From assembly GCF_014699115.1 (NCBI RefSeq), contig NZ_JACXAD010000008.1, positions 124,001 to 188,000 of the forward strand: a stretch of DNA of 64,000 nt, in the 5' to 3' direction. Under the pieces are notes generated by a model. The model was not told where the DNA came from. It ran no database searches and saw only the letters and a program-made list of their open reading frames with translations. The DNA is from Hymenobacter montanus (GTDB taxonomy: Bacteria; Bacteroidota; Bacteroidia; Cytophagales; Hymenobacteraceae). This document shows positions 1 to 8,456 of the stretch, piece after piece (position 1 is the stretch's first letter; every line of letters begins with the position of its first letter). Both the position numbers and the translations under genes were made by a program.

Positions 1-993
1 GGGCTGTGGAAAGATCAAGAGCAGAGTCGCTTGATTGAGAGTATTCTAATTAGGTTTCCACTACCGGCGTTCTACTTTGATGGTTCAGATGATGACCATT
101 GGCTGGTAGTGGATGGATTGCAGAGACTTAGCACACTTCGACGCTTCATTCATACAAACGAGCTGCAATTAACTGGTATGGAATATTTGCAACAATTTGA
201 GGGATGTAAATTTAAGGAATTGCCGCGTTCGATGCAGCGAACGATTGAAGAAGCTCAAATAACGGCGTATATCATCAAGCCGGGCACACCAGAACAAGTG
301 AAGTTCAACTTGTTTAAGCGCATCAATACTGGCGGTCTGATGCTGCGGCCACAGGAGATTCGCCATGCTTTGAATCAGGGCACCCCAGCCAATCTGGTAG
401 CTGATTTGGCCGCGCTATCAGCGTTCAAGACGGCTACGGGCGGTTCGGTAGACCCACGTCGGATGGATGACCGGGATTTTGTCATGCGCTTCGTGGCATT
501 CTATCTCACGCCTTATCCACTATACCAGCCCGACCTCGACACCTTCCTGAATACGCAAATGAATAAGCTGGGGCTCCTCACCTTAGCACAGCAAGCGACG
601 CTAAAGGCAGACTTTACCCGGGCCTTACAGTTGGCCCGGGACATTTTTGCGCGGCAAGCTTTTCGCAAGATGATGACCCCTGAACCGCGAGGGCTAAACC
701 CTATCAACAAGGCGCTATTTGAGAGTTGGACCGTAAGCCTAAGTCGACTGACAGAAGAACAGGGCAGACTGCTGGTAGCCCGGCAACGCGAGGTGGTGCA
801 CGCCTCGGTAAACTTAATGCAGGACACCGATTTTCTGCGGGCCATTTCGTCCGCAACCGGCGACCGAAAGCGAGTTGAACAACGTTTCCGAGCCGTAGAG
901 CGGCTGATTCGGGAGCAATTGCAACTTGCCGGTGACGAGGCTATCGTGCCTGGATTTGCGCCGGCCCCACCCACTTCGAGCGAGATAATATGA
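1..993 (+). CDS. DUF262 (ParB/GmrS-like) protein, 5' end beyond window
   Basis: The reading frame is open from base 1, so the gene begins outside the window; about 330 residues are visible. The segment VVDGLQRLSTL matches the D-G-x-Q-R core of the DUF262 fold, which is related to ParB-type nucleotidases and to the GmrS half of GmrSD modification-dependent restriction systems. No DUF1524 HNH nuclease domain follows, so this is not a fused GmrSD. The stop overlaps the start of the next gene by four bases (ATGA), which implies translational coupling with the ATPase. Base composition is clearly more AT-rich than the gldF gene downstream, suggesting transfer. Role in defence is an inference from family and context. 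Confidence 0.7.
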   Translation, partial: GLWKDQEQSRLIESILIRFPLPAFYFDGSDDDHWLVVDGLQRLSTLRRFIHTNELQLTGMEYLQQFEGCKFKELPRSMQRTIEEAQITAYIIKPGTPEQVKFNLFKRINTGGLMLRPQEIRHALNQGTPANLVADLAALSAFKTATGGSVDPRRMDDRDFVMRFVAFYLTPYPLYQPDLDTFLNTQMNKLGLLTLAQQATLKADFTRALQLARDIFARQAFRKMMTPEPRGLNPINKALFESWTVSLSRLTEEQGRLLVARQREVVHASVNLMQDTDFLRAISSATGDRKRVEQRFRAVERLIREQLQLAGDEAIVPGFAPAPPTSSEII

Positions 994-2189
994 TAACCCG
1001 ACTTCGCATAGAGAATTTCAAGTCGCTGCAAAACGTAGACGTACCCTTACGCCCATTAAGCCTTTTTACCGGACTGAATGGCATGGGCAAATCATCATTC
1101 ATTCAGGTATTGCTACTGTTGCAACAGAGCCATTCGCAGCAATTAAGTGGGCAGGGCCTAATGCTCAATGGACCGCTGGTAAGCTTAGGCACGGGACAAG
1201 ATGTGCTAAGTGAGGGGGCTGAGTCGGAATACATCAGTATTCAAATTTGGTCAGATGCGATGAGAGAGCCATTCAGTTGGAAATTGAAAAGCCAAAATGA
1301 CTCAGACGCTCTTAAAGTAGAAGCTTTTAAGCTACCTGATGAAATAACGGCTTCTTACAATGATTCAAACTACATATATACACTACCGGCTCACAAACAG
1401 CCTATTTCGACTGTTTCTTACGCTGCAAGCAGGTTTCCTTTTCTAAAAGGCGAAAAAACACAATACCTATCGGCAGAGCGTATCAGTCCGCAATTGGCCT
1501 ACCCCACTTCTTCACACGAAGTAAGCCAGCGGCATCTGGGCAAGCACGGCGAATATACTCCCCACTTCTTAGCCGAACATGGTGATGAGCAGGTAAGATT
1601 CCGTAACGTATTATTTCCCGACACAGTTGGACAGGAAACGCCGAATACATTGGTTCAGCAGGTTGGCGCGTGGCTTAATGAGATTAGCCCTGGGCTTCGT
1701 TTGGAAGCTTCGCTTAACCGCGAATTTGGCTTAGCACGGGTAGGCTATGCTTACCAGACGGCGGTGGGCTATACGCGGCCTTTCCGACCAGATAACGTAG
1801 GGTTTGGCCTGTCTTATGCTTTACCCGTGTTGACGGCCATTCTATCGGCACGGAAAGACAGCCTGCTAATTATTGAAAATCCAGAATCGCATATCCACCC
1901 AAGAGGACAATCGAAGCTGGGAGAGTTGCTCGCGCTGGCAGCCCAAAACAATGTGCAGTTACTAGTAGAAACGCACTCAGACCATGTACTAAATGGCGTA
2001 CGGGTGGCAGTAAAGAAATATCAACTCGACCCAGAGCGAATAGGGCTGTACTTCTTCGAGCGGGCCGATGAGCAGTTGAGTCACCAAACCCGTATCGTCC
2101 AGCCCAAGCTGGATAAGGATGGAAGAATTGATGTATGGCCCCGCCATTTTTTTGATGAGTGGGATAATAACCTGATGGAGCTTCTATAG
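990..2189 (+). CDS. AAA ATPase with DUF3696 (OLD/RecF-like)
   Basis: A 399-residue SMC/RecF-like ATPase. The N-terminus has the family pattern ITRLRIENFKSLQNV followed by a Walker A, GLNGMGKSS, at about residues 30-38. Near residues 290-330 are the Walker B region LLIIENPESHIHP and the switch/His motif ETHSDHVLNG. The C-terminus ends in the DUF3696 type pattern with WPRHFFDEW. Such ATPases are seen in anti-phage cassettes and near DNA-processing enzymes. It lacks a TOPRIM nuclease, so any effector activity would have to come from a partner. Coupled upstream to the DUF262 gene by a four-base overlap, and three bases before the next gene. Confidence 0.8.
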   Translation: MITRLRIENFKSLQNVDVPLRPLSLFTGLNGMGKSSFIQVLLLLQQSHSQQLSGQGLMLNGPLVSLGTGQDVLSEGAESEYISIQIWSDAMREPFSWKLKSQNDSDALKVEAFKLPDEITASYNDSNYIYTLPAHKQPISTVSYAASRFPFLKGEKTQYLSAERISPQLAYPTSSHEVSQRHLGKHGEYTPHFLAEHGDEQVRFRNVLFPDTVGQETPNTLVQQVGAWLNEISPGLRLEASLNREFGLARVGYAYQTAVGYTRPFRPDNVGFGLSYALPVLTAILSARKDSLLIIENPESHIHPRGQSKLGELLALAAQNNVQLLVETHSDHVLNGVRVAVKKYQLDPERIGLYFFERADEQLSHQTRIVQPKLDKDGRIDVWPRHFFDEWDNNLMELL

Positions 2190-2192
2190 GTT

Positions 2193-3137
2193 ATGGACAT
2201 CATACTTAATGAGCTGTCTCTTCGAGTGCTACCAACTACGGGCAGCCACGCAGCGGTGTTATTAGATGCGTGGCTAACGCAACTTATAGGGTTGGCTAAA
2301 GTGCATAAGGTATTGCCAGCCTTTCGAAGTCTAGCGTCGGTACGGGATATGCAAATAGCAGCCGATGGCACTTTTTTTCAACAATGGTTGGGACAATTGC
2401 CTACTGACCGAAAACGGTTGGCGCTGACATTTACAACAAAAGCACCTTTCATTCATTACTATCCAGAATACTGGTTTATCGGGCCAGAGCCAGCTGGAAT
2501 GCGAGGTCTAGAATGTAAAGGTTTGGCGTTTGCTGCGGAGAATAATTTACTAGCCTGGAGCCTCGACCCATTTGGACAATGGGCTGCGCCCTACTACCAC
2601 ATTCACTGCACTGCCATTGACGAAGTGCGTGATGCGTTGGACGAATATGAGCTAACCACTTGGCATCTGCCTGCCAGTGGCGAAACTAGTGAGCATGCCG
2701 CATACTACGCAGGAGTTCTAGCAGCGGAGGAAATGCAAGTAGTGCAGGCCGCTACCAGCGGCAACGTGCTACTACAACGATGGACAGAGTGGTTTCCGAA
2801 ACTTAGGCTTACCGATATAGCCAGCGAGTGCTTGCGTGAACTCACCATTGAGGCCACTCGACCGGTAGCAGAACGGCTAATTGCCTTACATCGCTTCTTC
2901 GCTGTCTGGGATAGAGTGCCCGCGAACTATGACCAAGTCTTGAGCTATAGAACTTCGCCGGAATCTGACACTAGATTACGAACACTATCTGAATTACAAT
3001 TGCGTTGCCCCGATGGCCAGACACGGGCCATGAGCTGGCACATGCGCTATACACCGCAGGCGGGCAGACTATATTTCGTGCCAGATGTAGAGACAGGTGA
3101 TTGTTTTATTGGTCATATAGGACATAAAATCATCTAG
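2193..3137 (+). CDS. unknown protein, third gene of DUF262/ATPase cassette
   Basis: A 314-residue protein I do not recognise. It starts three bases after the ATPase stop, so it almost certainly belongs to the same transcript. No signal peptide or membrane segment is visible. It is rich in Trp, Tyr and His (for example YYPEYWFIGPEP and PYYHIHC), with no motif I can assign to a nuclease, protease or NADase. It ends only six bases before gldF, where base composition rises sharply in GC, so the cassette border is probably here. It could be the effector or a specificity subunit of the cassette; that is inference. Confidence 0.7.
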   Translation: MDIILNELSLRVLPTTGSHAAVLLDAWLTQLIGLAKVHKVLPAFRSLASVRDMQIAADGTFFQQWLGQLPTDRKRLALTFTTKAPFIHYYPEYWFIGPEPAGMRGLECKGLAFAAENNLLAWSLDPFGQWAAPYYHIHCTAIDEVRDALDEYELTTWHLPASGETSEHAAYYAGVLAAEEMQVVQAATSGNVLLQRWTEWFPKLRLTDIASECLRELTIEATRPVAERLIALHRFFAVWDRVPANYDQVLSYRTSPESDTRLRTLSELQLRCPDGQTRAMSWHMRYTPQAGRLYFVPDVETGDCFIGHIGHKII

Positions 3138-3143
3138 CAATTT

Positions 3144-3869
3144 ATGCTAACCATTCTTCAAAAAGAATTCAACTCCTTTCTTAATTCGCCGGTTGCCTAC
3201 GTGGTGCTGAGCGTCTTTCTGATTGCTACCGGCTTATTCGTCTGGGTTTTCCCCGACAGCAGCGTGCTCGATTACGGCTACGCCGACTTGCAGACGCTCT
3301 TTTCGCTGGCCCCCTGGATATTTCTGTTCCTGATTCCGGCCATCACCATGCGCACGTTCGCGGAAGAGAAAAAAGCCGGCACTATTGAGCTGTTGTTAAC
3401 CCGCCCGCTCACCGACGGGCAGATCATTGGCGGAAAATATTTAGCGTGTTTCTTATTGGCGCTAGTGGCCTTGGTTCCGACCCTGCTATACTATTTCTCA
3501 GTGTACAAATTGGGCAGCCCGGAAGGCAATGTTGATTCCGCCGCCACGGTGGGCTCGTACCTGGGGCTGGCCTTATTAGCGGCGGTGTTCGCGGCCATTG
3601 GCGTACTGGCTTCGGCGCTTACCCGCGACCAGATTATCGCGTTTCTGGTGGCCGTGGTGGGGTGCTTTCTGGTTTACTCCGGGTTCGACTCCCTGGCTTC
3701 GGTGCTCGACGGCAGTCCGGCTTATTACGTCAGCCAGCTGGGCATTGCCGCGCACTACCGCGACCTCAGCAAGGGCCTGGTCGACTCCCGCGACTTGGTT
3801 TATTTCTTCAGCGTGGTAGCGGTGGCTTTGCAAGCTACCCGGCTGGTATTACGGAGCCGGAACTGGTAA
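3144..3869 (+). CDS. gldF: gliding motility ABC transporter permease GldF
   Basis: A 241-residue ABC-2 type integral membrane permease. The N-terminus MLTILQKEFNSFLNSPVAYV and the following six hydrophobic segments match GldF, including the conserved loop MRTFAEEKKAGTIELLLTRP near residues 70-90. GldF and GldG form the membrane part of an ABC transporter that supports gliding in Bacteroidota, with the ATPase GldA usually encoded elsewhere. The gene overlaps gldG by one base (TAATG). The start is the first ATG after the cassette at 1-3137; no promoter box is obvious in the six-base gap, so the promoter may lie inside the cassette. Confidence 0.93.
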   Translation: MLTILQKEFNSFLNSPVAYVVLSVFLIATGLFVWVFPDSSVLDYGYADLQTLFSLAPWIFLFLIPAITMRTFAEEKKAGTIELLLTRPLTDGQIIGGKYLACFLLALVALVPTLLYYFSVYKLGSPEGNVDSAATVGSYLGLALLAAVFAAIGVLASALTRDQIIAFLVAVVGCFLVYSGFDSLASVLDGSPAYYVSQLGIAAHYRDLSKGLVDSRDLVYFFSVVAVALQATRLVLRSRNW

Positions 3870-5599
3870 TGGAAGATACGCTAACGAACCCGCCGCTCGG
3901 CACTCCGGCCCCGGCCTCGCGCAAACGGCACGACTTGCTGCTTTTCGCGGCGGTACTGGGGGGGCTGCTGCTGTTTAATTTTATCGCTCAGCGGTTCTTT
4001 TTCCGGCTCGATTTAACGGAAGAGAAACGCTATACCATGTCGCCGGCCACCAAAGCGCTGCTGCGCGGCCTCAAGCAGCCGGTAACCATCACGGTGTACC
4101 TCACGGGCGACTTTCCGCCGGCTTTCCGTCGCCTGGAGCAGGGCGTGCGCGAAACCCTGACCGAATTCCAGGTCTACGGCGGGGCCAACCTGAGTTACAT
4201 CTTTATTGACCCCAGCGCGGCCGGCACTGCTGCGGCTCGCAACCAGTTCTACGCTTCCCTCTTCAAAAAGGGCCTGAAACCCACCAACCTCGGGGCCACC
4301 GAAAACGGCAAGCGCGTGGAGAAAATCATCTTTCCCTGGGCTGTGGTGAGCGTCGGCGGGCGCGACCGCAACGTGCTGCTGCTGCGGGGCAACCAGGCCG
4401 CGCCGCCCGAGGTCCGGCTCAACCAGAGCATCGAAGGCCTTGAATACGAGCTGGCCAGCACCATCCGCTCGCTGGTGCCCAGCCTGCGCAAGCGCCTCGG
4501 CATAGTCGAAGGCCACGGCGAGCTCACCAACGTGCAAGCCGGCGACATGCTCAGTACCTGGCAGCAGCAGTACGACGTGTACCGCGTCACCCTCAGCAAG
4601 GTGCCGGACCTGCGCGCGCTCGACGCCATCGTGGTTGCCCAGCCGAAAACGCCCTACTCCGAAGACGACAAGTTCAAGCTCGACCAGTTCATTACCCAGG
4701 GAGGGCGGGCCCTGTTCTTCGTCGACGCCCTGCGCGTGAACCTCGACAGCGTGAGTCGCAACGGCGCGGCCCTGGCCACGCCCTACAACCTCAACCTGGA
4801 AGACCTGTTCTTCAAATACGGCGTGCGCCTAAACCAAAACCTGCTGCTCGACCTCAACTGCGGCCAGATTCCGCTCGTGACCGGCATGGAGGGCAACAAG
4901 CCTAAAATCGAGCCCATGCCCTGGCAGTTGTACCCGCTCATCAACAAGTTCAGCCCCCACCCTATCACCCGCAACCTCGACGCGGTGTACCTGAAATTTA
5001 CGGGCAACCTCGACACTGTAAAGGCTGTGGGTATCCGCAAGACACCGTTGCTCACCACCTCGCGCTACACCCGGGTGCTGCCCGCGCCCGTGCCCATCAA
5101 CTTCAACGACGCCCGCCTCGAGCCCAACCCCAAGCTCTACCAGAAAGGCTTCCAGCCGGTGGGCTACCTACTCGAAGGCCAGTTTACTTCGTTGTTTGCC
5201 AATCGCGCCCGGCCGGGCACCCTGCAGTTCCAGCCCGAGAAATCACCCCAGGCCCGGCCCAGCAAACTCGTGGTGCTGGCCGACGGCGACTTCATCCGCT
5301 CCGAAATCGACCCCAAAACCGGCAACCCCTTCCGCCTGGGGTTCGACCGCCTGGCTAACACCGAGTTCGCCAACCGCGAGCTGGTGCTCAACGCCACCGA
5401 CTACCTGCTCGACGAGACCGGCCTGATTGCCGTGCGCGGTAAGCAAATCACCCTGCGCCCCCTCGACAAAGTGAAGCTGGCCGAGCAGCGCCGCCGCTGG
5501 CAGTTGCTCAACCTGGGCGCCCCGCTGGCGCTGCTGGGGCTGTTCGGCGCCGGGCGGGCTTGGCGCCGCAAGCGGCGCTACGCGCGGTTTGCAACCTAA
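3869..5599 (+). CDS. gldG: gliding motility ABC transporter subunit GldG
   Basis: A 576-residue protein with a hydrophobic segment around residues 22-45, a long extracytoplasmic ABC_transp_aux-type region (motifs RLDLTEEKRYTMSPATK, IVEGHGELTN and VVLADGDFIRSEID) and a final membrane segment around residues 545-565 before a basic tail. This is the standard GldG layout. The reading frame is open much further upstream over gldF, but the ATG overlapping the gldF stop is chosen because the upstream part is an out-of-frame shadow of gldF. It works with GldF in the gliding-associated ABC transporter. GC-rich and compositionally like the rest of the core genes. Confidence 0.93.
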   Translation: MEDTLTNPPLGTPAPASRKRHDLLLFAAVLGGLLLFNFIAQRFFFRLDLTEEKRYTMSPATKALLRGLKQPVTITVYLTGDFPPAFRRLEQGVRETLTEFQVYGGANLSYIFIDPSAAGTAAARNQFYASLFKKGLKPTNLGATENGKRVEKIIFPWAVVSVGGRDRNVLLLRGNQAAPPEVRLNQSIEGLEYELASTIRSLVPSLRKRLGIVEGHGELTNVQAGDMLSTWQQQYDVYRVTLSKVPDLRALDAIVVAQPKTPYSEDDKFKLDQFITQGGRALFFVDALRVNLDSVSRNGAALATPYNLNLEDLFFKYGVRLNQNLLLDLNCGQIPLVTGMEGNKPKIEPMPWQLYPLINKFSPHPITRNLDAVYLKFTGNLDTVKAVGIRKTPLLTTSRYTRVLPAPVPINFNDARLEPNPKLYQKGFQPVGYLLEGQFTSLFANRARPGTLQFQPEKSPQARPSKLVVLADGDFIRSEIDPKTGNPFRLGFDRLANTEFANRELVLNATDYLLDETGLIAVRGKQITLRPLDKVKLAEQRRRWQLLNLGAPLALLGLFGAGRAWRRKRRYARFAT

Positions 5600-5689
5600 G
5601 CAGGGATAGCGCAAGAGCTAAGAACAGAAATTCCCGGTAGGGCTTCGGCGTTGAATTTCGGTGGGATTGGGCGCCTCACAAAACGGGTA

Positions 5690-5869
5690 TCAATTGAGAG
5701 CATCCAGCAGGCTTTCATCATGGTGCATCTGCACGATAGACAGCCCGCGCCCTTCGGGCAAGGGGCGAACTCGTTGGTTTTCCACTACTCTGCCGCTGGG
5801 CAGAAGGTGACCAAGCTGGTGTATTTGCCTAAGGTGCCACTGGAAATCAGGCAGGTCCATTTCGTACAT
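5690..5869 (-). CDS. possible 59-residue protein of unknown function
   Basis: Between gldG and the catalase, the minus strand can be read as a 59-residue protein beginning MYEMDLPDFQW and ending HHDESLLDALN, with a natural-looking composition. No ATG occurs earlier in frame, although the frame stays open for about 25 more codons upstream. The plus strand is also open here but reads less like protein. I recognise no family. It may be a small real gene or the tail of a decayed longer one. Confidence 0.3.
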   Translation of the reverse strand: MYEMDLPDFQWHLRQIHQLGHLLPSGRVVENQRVRPLPEGRGLSIVQMHHDESLLDALN

Positions 5870-5925
5870 CTTTGGCCGGATAAGGGGGAGGAAGTAACCT
5901 AGCTGGTTTCTTTTTCGTCCTACTA

Positions 5926-5949
5926 AGAGCGTGAAAATTTTAACGCTCT
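5926..5949. promoter_or_regulatory. 24-bp near-perfect palindrome upstream of catalase
   Basis: Arms AGAGCGTGAAAA and TTTTAACGCTCT are reverse complements except for one position, centred on AAAATTTT. The centre lies about 66 bp before the preferred catalase start. A symmetric AT-centred site in this place could be an operator for a dimeric stress regulator, or a small terminator for the short ORF on the other strand. Confidence 0.35.
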
Positions 5950-6003
5950 ACACTAATAGCCCCTGGAATGTCCAGAACAGGCTACCTTACTTTCTACCAT
6001 CCT

Positions 6004-6876
6004 ATGTTTTATCACGACCGAGAGCTCCAGTACAAAGTCCGGGTTGACAACCCCAACCCCGTGTTTGCCCGAATGCTCCAGCAAGCCATTGGCGGCATTG
6101 AAGGCGAAATCCGCGTGTGCCTGCAGTACATGTTTCAGGCCTGGGGCGCCCGCGGTCCAGCGAAGTACCGCAACATGCTGCTCGAAACCGGCACCGAGGA
6201 GATGGCCCACATTGAAATGCTGGCCACAGCCGTTGCCCTCAACTTGGAAGGAGCGCCCGTAAGCATGCAGGACGAGTTTGCGAAGGACAAGATGGTGGGC
6301 GCCATTATGGGTGGCATGGACCCGCGCCACATCCTCTCCTCGGGCATGGCGGCCATGGCCGTGGATGCCAACGGGGTGCCCTTCAACGGTTCTTGGGTAG
6401 TGGGCAGCGGCAACCTGGCCGCCGACATGTACGCCAACGTGATGGCCGAGAGCACTGGCCGCGTGCTGGCCACCCGCCTCTGGGAAGCCACCGACGACGC
6501 CGGCATGAAAGACATGCTGGCCTTTCTCATTGCCCGTGACACCATGCACCAGAACCAGTGGCTGGCCGTCATAGAGGAACTCGGCGGGCTCAATGCCCAC
6601 CCCATCCCCAACAGCTTTCCCCAAAGCCAGGAAGTGCAGGACTTCAGCTACGCCTTTGTGAGCACCTACGTGGGCAACCAGGAAACCATTGCGGGCCGCT
6701 GGGCGGCCGGGCCGTCGCTGGACGGCAAAGGCGAGTTCCGGGTCGAGAAGGCTGCGCCCTTAGGCGGGGAGCCCAAACTGGCGGCGCCCGACCCGCGCGG
6801 CCATGCCCAAACCGAGCAGATGAATGGAGAAGGCATGATTGACCAAGCGGCGCACAAGCTGGCCTCGATCAGTTAA
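6004..6876 (+). CDS. manganese catalase
   Basis: A di-manganese (non-haem) catalase that dismutates hydrogen peroxide. From the ATG at 6004 the protein has 290 residues and begins MFYHDRELQYKVRVD, the usual family N-terminus. With this start the metal ligands fall at Glu35, Glu66 and His69 (ETGTEEMAHIEM), which are the positions known for the Lactobacillus enzyme; Glu149 and His182 are one residue off the classic 148/181. A longer in-frame start at 5968 is possible but gives an atypical extension. The gene stands alone, with a palindrome upstream and a terminator-like hairpin downstream. It is often an accessory or stress gene. Confidence 0.93.
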   Translation: MFYHDRELQYKVRVDNPNPVFARMLQQAIGGIEGEIRVCLQYMFQAWGARGPAKYRNMLLETGTEEMAHIEMLATAVALNLEGAPVSMQDEFAKDKMVGAIMGGMDPRHILSSGMAAMAVDANGVPFNGSWVVGSGNLAADMYANVMAESTGRVLATRLWEATDDAGMKDMLAFLIARDTMHQNQWLAVIEELGGLNAHPIPNSFPQSQEVQDFSYAFVSTYVGNQETIAGRWAAGPSLDGKGEFRVEKAAPLGGEPKLAAPDPRGHAQTEQMNGEGMIDQAAHKLASIS

Positions 6877-6897
6877 AGTAAACGTCCTGCTTCCTTC

Positions 6898-6941
6898 AAC
6901 AGCCCCGGCCACTGGTGTTTCCACTGGGAGCTGGGGCTGTT
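6898..6941 (+). terminator. hairpin after manganese catalase
   Basis: AACAGCCCC and GGGGCTGTT form a perfect nine-base stem closing a 26-base loop, starting 22 bases after the catalase stop and followed by TTGAATGG. The T-tract is weak, so this is a plausible but not certain intrinsic terminator. Confidence 0.5.
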
Positions 6942-7103
6942 TGAATGGCAGTTGCGCCTGAGTATTTTCTTAGTTCCTTATTTAGGCTGACTCCCCGTTC
7001 CGGGGATAGATTTTCAGGCATAGTCACGCCCCATTGTCCGGTCTAAAAAAGCCAAAAAAGACGATTTCAGCCAAAATTTTTACGCTAGAAGATACCAGTA
7101 TTG

Positions 7104-7730
7104 CTAGCCAAGTCGGTCTTGAAATACCGATAGGAATTGTCCGACGTGGTATCCATCAGCTAAGCCATGATGCATATTCACAGACACCGGTAATAGGGTA
7201 GCCCCCCTCTCCAAATAGGTCTGCCCGAACGATATTTTGGGCACACTGTCAGGACGACCAAAGCTGCGGGCGTGCGTCAGGCCACTAAAACGCACCCAAG
7301 GCAAAGCGGAAAAATGGATAACATCCGGACGGCCAGTAGTCTCGGTCAAACGCAAGCCCTCACCCGTTCGCACTGCCTCAATTTCTTCTGCGGCTGCCCT
7401 TACAAAACTAGTCAATTCATCCTGTTGCTCTATGAAAGAAAACCCAAACGTGTGATCCTCGCGGCCGATGGTAGCAGAAGCGTGTACGCGGTCGTACTGG
7501 TAAACTTGGCCGTTTTCAATGCGGTAGCGAAACGCCTCCACTTGATTGGCCGCTTGCAATGCATGATAGAGGTAGTACACAAAAAATGGCACTCCAAGCC
7601 GTTTCGCTTCGGCCAAGGTGCGTGTACAATCGACGGGGGCAACTAGGCCAAAAAACGGCTCATCGAAGCTTGAAAAGAATTCAAAATGTTCCCGGCGGTT
7701 CCACTGAGCGAGGTTAAGCTGTTTTTTCAT
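7104..7730 (-). CDS. chloramphenicol acetyltransferase-like (CatA family)
   Basis: A 208-residue protein with the trimeric type A chloramphenicol acetyltransferase fold signature. The C-terminal HHGLADGYHV at about residues 187-196 corresponds to the catalytic HHxxxDG motif that activates the acetyl acceptor hydroxyl. Other family features are the N-terminal block NRREHFEFF and the central FGFSFIEQ. Length is normal for the family. The ATG at 7730 is chosen over a longer frame because it gives the canonical MKKQLNLAQWNRREHF start. It transcribes away from the decayed insertion element at 7858-8456. Many chromosomal members do not confer resistance, so the substrate is not established. Confidence 0.85.
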   Translation of the reverse strand: MKKQLNLAQWNRREHFEFFSSFDEPFFGLVAPVDCTRTLAEAKRLGVPFFVYYLYHALQAANQVEAFRYRIENGQVYQYDRVHASATIGREDHTFGFSFIEQQDELTSFVRAAAEEIEAVRTGEGLRLTETTGRPDVIHFSALPWVRFSGLTHARSFGRPDSVPKISFGQTYLERGATLLPVSVNMHHGLADGYHVGQFLSVFQDRLG

Positions 7731-7834
7731 AGGAGGCAAGTTAGATAACTTTACCTGCCCTGGCTGGCATGAGACCCGACAATGCGGCGTGGTTATGGGG
7801 GGCGCACAACAGTAAGAACGGAAAACAACGCTAA

Positions 7835-7870
7835 GGCGTTTTGAGCTGGTAACCCAGCTCAAAAAACGCC
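7835..7870. terminator. long stem-loop between cat-like gene and IS remnant
   Basis: A nine-base perfect stem, TTGAGCTGG and CCAGCTCAA with a TAAC loop at 7841-7862, is extended outward by GGCGTT and AACGCC on either side. It looks like a bidirectional intrinsic terminator and lies directly against the left terminal repeat of the insertion element remnant. Confidence 0.45.
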
Positions 7871-8456
7871 CGTGGCTGTTGCAGAAGTGAGTAGCACAAG
7901 GTGGAAGGCTCGTAGATGCCTACATGCCACAGGCTACGGCCTCATCACGCACGTGCTAGCCGATAGCCGCGACATCCTGCATCTGCCCCGACTGCTGACC
8001 GGCTTGCAGCAGCGCTTGCGCATGCACGAGTTGACGTTGCGCAACCTGCTAGCCGATCCCGGCTACGCCAACAGCTCCAACTATGCCCTGCTAGAGCGGC
8101 AACACATAACGGCCTGGGTATCCGTATTCGGGTAGTACAAGCCAGTCGTAGAAGGCTTTACCCTTGACGCGGGCACCAACAGCTTTACTTGCCCGGCCGC
8201 TGAGGCACTGTCCTTCAAACATTATGAAATATTGGCCGACGGGGACTGGGTCGAACTGTACTCGGCCGCTTATGCAACTGTAAGCAATGTGCGCGTAAAC
8301 CGACTTGTATCGCGAAGGCGAAGTGCAAACGCCTCACGCGCACCATTTACGACGCGGCCTACTAACAGGCGTGGCAGCGCCAGCAGAGCAACGGCCCTGG
8401 CCTACAACCTCAAGCGGCTGTGGAGTGTTCTGCAACAGCCACGCCCGTTTTGAGAG
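7858..8456 (+). mobile_element. internally decayed IS1182-type element with intact terminal repeats
   Basis: Perfect 16-bp inverted repeats CGTGGCTGTTGCAGAA occur at 7871-7886 and, inverted, at 8429-8444; weaker similarity extends outward to about 28 bp on each side. Between them are pieces of an IS1182-family transposase in more than one frame: ITHVLADSRDILHLPRLL and LLADPGYANSSNYALLERQ near 7940-8110, a zinc-like Cys segment near 8270-8320, and the C-terminal LAYNLKRLWSVLQ near 8400-8440. The N-terminal catalytic region is missing and stops interrupt the rest. The roughly 600-bp unit is thus a deletion derivative that could only move if a full-length relative acts in trans. Confidence 0.75.

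Noticed and set aside
990..2189. OLD-family nuclease or Gabija-type GajA
   Set aside because: The TOPRIM nuclease domain is missing and the C-terminus is of the DUF3696 type; no GajB-like helicase is adjacent.
3662..3868. Extended N-terminus of gldG over gldF
   Set aside because: The extra 69 codons are an out-of-frame reading of gldF; the ATG at 3869 overlaps the gldF stop and gives the normal GldG N-terminus.
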